This document shows positions 60,470 to 64,000 of a stretch of 64,000 bases of DNA, in pieces. The stretch's first letter is position 1. Every line of letters starts with the position of its first letter. The notes beneath the pieces are model-generated. The model ran no database searches and had not been told where the DNA came from. It worked only from the letters and a program-made list of their open reading frames with translations. The translations under genes were made by a program, and so were the position numbers. The DNA lies in contig CAJUSO010000014.1 of NCBI GenBank assembly GCA_910588965.1, positions 3,730 to 67,729 of the forward strand, given 5' to 3'. The stretch is from an uncultured Lachnospiraceae bacterium. GTDB taxonomy: Bacteria; Bacillota; Clostridia; Lachnospirales; Lachnospiraceae.

Positions 60470-62205
60470 ACGTGACAATCGACCACAAACAGATACAGGT
60501 GCCAGAGGGCACCACAATCTTAAAGGCCGCAGCAGCAGCCGGCGTTGAAATCCCCACCCTCTGCTTCCTGAAGGATTTGAATGAAATCGGCGCCTGCCGC
60601 ATCTGCTGTGTGGAGATAGAGGGCAAGGAAACCTTAGTATCCTCCTGCAACACCAAAGTGGAGGAAGGCATGGTGGCCTACACCAGCAGCCTAAAGGCCC
60701 ATTACGCCCGCCGGATGAACCTGCAGATTATCCTTTCCCAGCATGATTTCCGCTGCGCCGCCTGCCAGCGGAACGGGAGCTGCTCCCTGCAGAAAATCTG
60801 TGCGGATATGAATATCAACGACGTGCCTTTCCAGCAGGATTTTGAAAAAAATGAGTGGGATCCCACGTTCCCCTTAATCCGCAATGCAGGCAAATGCATC
60901 AAATGCATGCGCTGCGTGCAGATTTGCGATAAAGTACAGACCCTGGGCATCTGGGATATTATCAACACAGGCAAACGCACCAGCGTAGGCGTGTCCAATA
61001 TGCAGAAAATCGCTGCCTCTGACTGCGCCGTATGCGGGCAATGCATCACCCACTGCCCCACAGGCGCACTGCAGGAGCGTGACGACGTGCGCAAAGTAAT
61101 GGATGCCATAAACGACCCAGAAAAAATCGTGGTAGCGCAGATTGCGCCCGCGGTACGGGCAGCCTGGGGCGAAGGCCTTGGCCTGCCGGAAGAGATGGCC
61201 ACCGAAAAGCGCATGGCGGCGGCAGCCCGCGCCCTGGGTATCGACTATGTATTTGACACCAATTTCAGCGCAGACCTGACCATTATGGAAGAAGCCAATG
61301 AGTTCTTGGAACGCATCTCCCATCGGGAAGAATACCAATGGCCCATGTTCACTTCATGCTGCCCTGGCTGGGTGCGTTTCCTCAAATCCCAGTACCCGGG
61401 TATGGTGAAGCAGCTCTCTACGGCCAAATCGCCCCAGCAGATGTTCGGCGCAGTGGCAAAATCCTATTTTGCCCAGAAGGTCTTGGATGTGGATCCAGGG
61501 AAGATTTTCTGCGTATCCATCATGCCCTGCACTGCCAAGAAAGCGGAATGTGCCTTACCCACCATGAACAGCGCAGGGGCAGGCCAGGATGTGGATGTGG
61601 TCCTGACTACCAGGGAATTTGACCGTCTGCTCCGCTCCGAACTAATCAGCCCTGCCAACCTGGAAGAGGAAGGCTTTGACTCACCTTTAGGCACAGGATC
61701 CGGCGCAGCCGTGATTTTCGGCGCAACCGGCGGCGTGATGGAAGCTGCTTTGCGGACAGCCTATTTTGCATTGAACCGAGAAAACCCCTCGCCGGATTTC
61801 TTCCAGATGGTACGCGGCTTAGACGGCATCCGGGAAGCAGAGCTGGAGATTGCCGGGACACCCCTCCGGGCAGCTGTAGCCCATGGCCTGGGGAACGCCC
61901 GGAAGCTGATGGACAAGATCCAGGCAGGCGAAGCCTATTATGATTTCGTAGAGGTGATGGCATGCCCTGGCGGCTGTGCCGGAGGCGGCGGGCAGCCTAT
62001 TACCGAAGGGCGGGAAATGGCCGGGGAACGGGGCGCCAAGCTCTATGCGCTCGACGCAGGCAATCCCCTGCGCTTCTCCCATGAGAACCCCTCTGTCATT
62101 ATGCTGTATAGCAACTATTTAGAAAAGCCCTTATCCCATAAAGCACATGAACTGCTACATACTGACCATATGGGATGGGCAATGGCATCGGAACAGGAAT
62201 CCTAA
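60463..62205 (+). CDS. hydA: [FeFe]-hydrogenase, catalytic subunit, group A2-like
   Basis: 580 aa with the full cofactor set: [2Fe-2S] cysteines C34, C45, C48, C62; H94/C98/C101/C107 for a His-ligated [4Fe-4S]; two ferredoxin clusters (C145-C155, C188-C198); and H-cluster motifs TSCCPGW (C299, proton-transfer C300), MPCTAKKAE (C356) and EVMACPGGCAGG (C501, C505). So the enzyme looks active. The GltD-like partner directly upstream is the hallmark of the 'glutamate synthase-linked' class. No maturase genes (hydE/F/G) are in the window. GGAGGGAGG precedes ATG 60463. Confidence 0.92.
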   Translation: MVNVTIDHKQIQVPEGTTILKAAAAAGVEIPTLCFLKDLNEIGACRICCVEIEGKETLVSSCNTKVEEGMVAYTSSLKAHYARRMNLQIILSQHDFRCAACQRNGSCSLQKICADMNINDVPFQQDFEKNEWDPTFPLIRNAGKCIKCMRCVQICDKVQTLGIWDIINTGKRTSVGVSNMQKIAASDCAVCGQCITHCPTGALQERDDVRKVMDAINDPEKIVVAQIAPAVRAAWGEGLGLPEEMATEKRMAAAARALGIDYVFDTNFSADLTIMEEANEFLERISHREEYQWPMFTSCCPGWVRFLKSQYPGMVKQLSTAKSPQQMFGAVAKSYFAQKVLDVDPGKIFCVSIMPCTAKKAECALPTMNSAGAGQDVDVVLTTREFDRLLRSELISPANLEEEGFDSPLGTGSGAAVIFGATGGVMEAALRTAYFALNRENPSPDFFQMVRGLDGIREAELEIAGTPLRAAVAHGLGNARKLMDKIQAGEAYYDFVEVMACPGGCAGGGGQPITEGREMAGERGAKLYALDAGNPLRFSHENPSVIMLYSNYLEKPLSHKAHELLHTDHMGWAMASEQES

Positions 62206-62272
62206 CGCAAAAGCTAACTATATGGAGGAGCCGTCAAGAACAAGTATCCATAAAATCCTATCTATTAAAAGA

Positions 62273-62300
62273 GGGAGTACGGGCATTTTCCCGGACTCCC
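62273..62300 (-). terminator. terminator of the dockerin gene
   Basis: GGGAGTACGGG (62273-62283) / CCCGGACTCCC (62290-62300), 11-bp stem with one mismatch. Read on the minus strand it is followed by CTCTTTTAATAG, so it mainly serves the dockerin gene and may also end the hydrogenase transcript. Confidence 0.65.
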
Positions 62301-62344
62301 TAAGGGCTCCCCAAAAAGCTGAATCACAATAAATCCACAGTGAT

Positions 62345-63937
62345 CTATTTGACCTTGACTTTTACCACATTACTCCAAGCGCCATAGTAGGGCTTTCCTT
62401 TCACTGTTTTATAGGCACGTATTCTCGCATAATATGTTTTCCCCTTTTTTATCCCTTTCTTAAATCGGATTGTAACGCTTGTTTTAGCGTTTCCTAATGT
62501 CTCATTGGATATAATGGATGAAAAATTTTTTTTGAGTGAAACCTGAAATTCATATCCTGTTACAGATGTATCCTTTCTCCATCTTATGCGCACAATCCCA
62601 TTTCCAAGCATAGAAGCTGTCAGCGACACTTTCTTAGGCAGTACGGTGATAGTTATTTTTTTCGTAGCTGCCTTATAAGTAGATGTCTTTGATGCTTTAA
62701 TTGTGATTGTTGTAATACCATAATTTTTAACTGTTACCTTTCCTTTTGAAGACACTGCCGCCACTTTAGGATTACTGCTTTTATAAGTCAGTTTTCCATT
62801 TCCATTTGTTCTGGCATCCAAATAAAAAGGCTTGCTCCCATATGTTTTTTTATAAGAAGATGCTTTAATCTTTTGTGTTTTTGCCTTTGGCTTCTTAATT
62901 GGGAGAACCTCTTGGTATACTGTCCCACAAAACCGGCAAACATAGGTCTTTATACCTGTCTCTGTTGCGGTAGGCTTTTTCGTAATTATCCCTTTATCCC
63001 AGCTATGCTCTTTCCGCTTAATGATTTTTCCCTCTGACAGCTTCTCTCCACAATCCTGACAGTAAATATCCCCTGTATACCCCTCTTGGGAACAGGACGG
63101 CTCCTTCTTGTTTTTAATCATTTTATTTTTATGTCCTGTCTTTGGGATATCTTCTTGTTTTTTTAAGATCACGCCACAGACGGAACAATGGCTCCCTTCT
63201 GTTTTCCCCGGATTCTTGCAGGTTGCTTCCTGCGCACCATCTACCACTTCTATATGTGATACCTTAGGAATTGCCTTTGTATACATATCTCCACAGGAAC
63301 ATTTATATGTAATTACCCCTTCTTCTGTACAAGTCGCCTTTTTTGAAATGCTTTCTGCGTACTTATGTTCATGCGGTTTTGTTACTTCAATTTCCTGTAC
63401 GGCTTTCCTAGTGATTCCGTCCTCTGTATAGGATATCGTTATTTGCTGTTTTCCTAATTTATCTGTATTCCCGCTCACTATATAATCTGTTACTTTTTTG
63501 CTTGTGCCATTTCCATAAAACACGGTCACCTCCATCCCTTCCAAAGAAATTTCTTCTCCAATATTGTAGGATGTCTTGTTCGGAGCCTTTGTAACCACTA
63601 ACTCCGAAATCAGCATTTCAGCGGGAAACTCCTGAATGACGCCAATACAATACTGTTTTATTAACGCCAAATCTTTTTCCGTAATGCTGCCGTCTGCATC
63701 TACATCTGCACGTTTTTTTTCATCCTCTGAGAGTTCTTTCTCTCCAATTAACACCAACTTTACAATAGCCACATCCGAAACATCCACCTCGCCATTTTTA
63801 TTAACATCTCCATAATATACACCTTTTGCCGCCTGGATTTCTACGCCCCCCTCCCATTTTGTTGTTACAAAATAAATTGCTAGAATTAAGATTATGAATG
63901 TGTTCTTACTTTTCTTTCTTGCTTTCCAACTCTTCAT
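62345..63937 (-). CDS. secreted dockerin protein with four Cys/His repeats
   Basis: 530 aa. Order: signal/membrane segment (13-27), type I dockerin with two calcium-loop halves (DVNKNGEVDVSD at 44-55 and DVDADGSITEKD at 78-89), Ig-like group 3 domain (about 115-186), four repeats with H...C...C-x-(x)-C spacing (about 189-345; CSCG, CSVCG, CQDCG, CRFCG), an Ig-like domain (about 352-433) and an FnIII-like C-terminus. It is likely exported and may dock to a cohesin, but no cohesin is in the window. The gene is visibly richer in A/T than its neighbours, suggesting transfer. AGGAGG lies 11 nt before the ATG. Confidence 0.8.
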   Translation of the reverse strand: MKSWKARKKSKNTFIILILAIYFVTTKWEGGVEIQAAKGVYYGDVNKNGEVDVSDVAIVKLVLIGEKELSEDEKKRADVDADGSITEKDLALIKQYCIGVIQEFPAEMLISELVVTKAPNKTSYNIGEEISLEGMEVTVFYGNGTSKKVTDYIVSGNTDKLGKQQITISYTEDGITRKAVQEIEVTKPHEHKYAESISKKATCTEEGVITYKCSCGDMYTKAIPKVSHIEVVDGAQEATCKNPGKTEGSHCSVCGVILKKQEDIPKTGHKNKMIKNKKEPSCSQEGYTGDIYCQDCGEKLSEGKIIKRKEHSWDKGIITKKPTATETGIKTYVCRFCGTVYQEVLPIKKPKAKTQKIKASSYKKTYGSKPFYLDARTNGNGKLTYKSSNPKVAAVSSKGKVTVKNYGITTITIKASKTSTYKAATKKITITVLPKKVSLTASMLGNGIVRIRWRKDTSVTGYEFQVSLKKNFSSIISNETLGNAKTSVTIRFKKGIKKGKTYYARIRAYKTVKGKPYYGAWSNVVKVKVK

Positions 63938-64000
63938 CGCATTTTACTCCTCCTAATATAAAAGTGTAGGGTTTCAGTACCCAACAGCCAGTTGGGACTT

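Overview
The window looks like a chromosomal segment of a Lachnospiraceae-type Clostridia bacterium (low-to-mid G+C Firmicute). The evidence is strong AGGAGG-type ribosome binding sites, the gene order radical SAM TIGR03960 / TIGR03936 / RNase E-G / rplU / prp / rpmA / obg, a HisZ-dependent histidine operon, a Min system beside mre genes, a LexA of Gram-positive type, and many small 'DUF' families typical of gut Lachnospiraceae. Family names come from remembered sequence patterns; no database search was run. Genus is not assigned.

Layout. 1-11.1 kb: plus-strand housekeeping genes: a small membrane-protein trio (52-aa protein, VanZ-like, DUF6142-like), an M29 aminopeptidase, uridine phosphorylase, cytidine deaminase, an AAA/DUF234 ATPase with a broken P-loop, topoisomerase III, a left-handed beta-helix protein and an ABC exporter. 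11.1-16.9 kb: recU, then a partial histidine operon hisZ-hisG-hisD-hisB-hisIE whose last protein carries a HisA/HisF-like N-terminal domain lacking both catalytic acids. 17.2-22.7 kb: an accessory stretch with a repeat-rich zinc-ribbon membrane protein, a DUF6323/DUF6179-like pair separated by 35-bp tandem repeats, small proteins, a fructosamine kinase and an Rpn-type nuclease gene interrupted by one stop codon.

22.9-35.7 kb: the conserved cluster TIGR03960-TIGR03936-rng-rplU-prp-rpmA-obg-yhbY-nadD-yqeK-rsfS, split by a minus-strand sigma/anti-sigma pair and by an AEC transporter plus DUF4317 gene. 35.8-39.6 kb: lexA with candidate SOS boxes, a divergent MNT nucleotidyltransferase followed by a HEPN-toxin stump run into dtd, a XerS-like recombinase with a 30-bp inverted repeat just upstream, and a cytidylate-kinase-like gene.

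39.7-57.4 kb: almost all minus strand, two cell-envelope/division blocks. Transcribed right to left, radC-mreB-mreC-mreD-mrdA(PBP2)-minC-minD-minE-rodA-mgsA-dac builds and positions the rod-shaped wall; then HlyD-like-yggS-sepF-ylmH-aroB-lspA-rluD, with aroB where divIVA is often found. 57.5-62.2 kb: ybaK, a degraded HI0074-like gene, and a two-gene [FeFe]-hydrogenase locus (GltD-like flavoprotein plus a complete HydA) resembling the little-studied 'glutamate synthase-linked' group A2. 62.3-64 kb: an AT-richer secreted dockerin protein with four Cys/His repeats.

No rRNA, tRNA, CRISPR array or intact transposase was found. No gene-free stretch exceeds 300 bases. The most interesting points are the group A2-like hydrogenase pair, the HisA-like pseudo-domain on HisIE, two toxin-like HEPN-family genes that both lost their active-site half and both lie beside tRNA-editing deacylase genes, and the XerS-like recombinase with its neighbouring inverted repeat.
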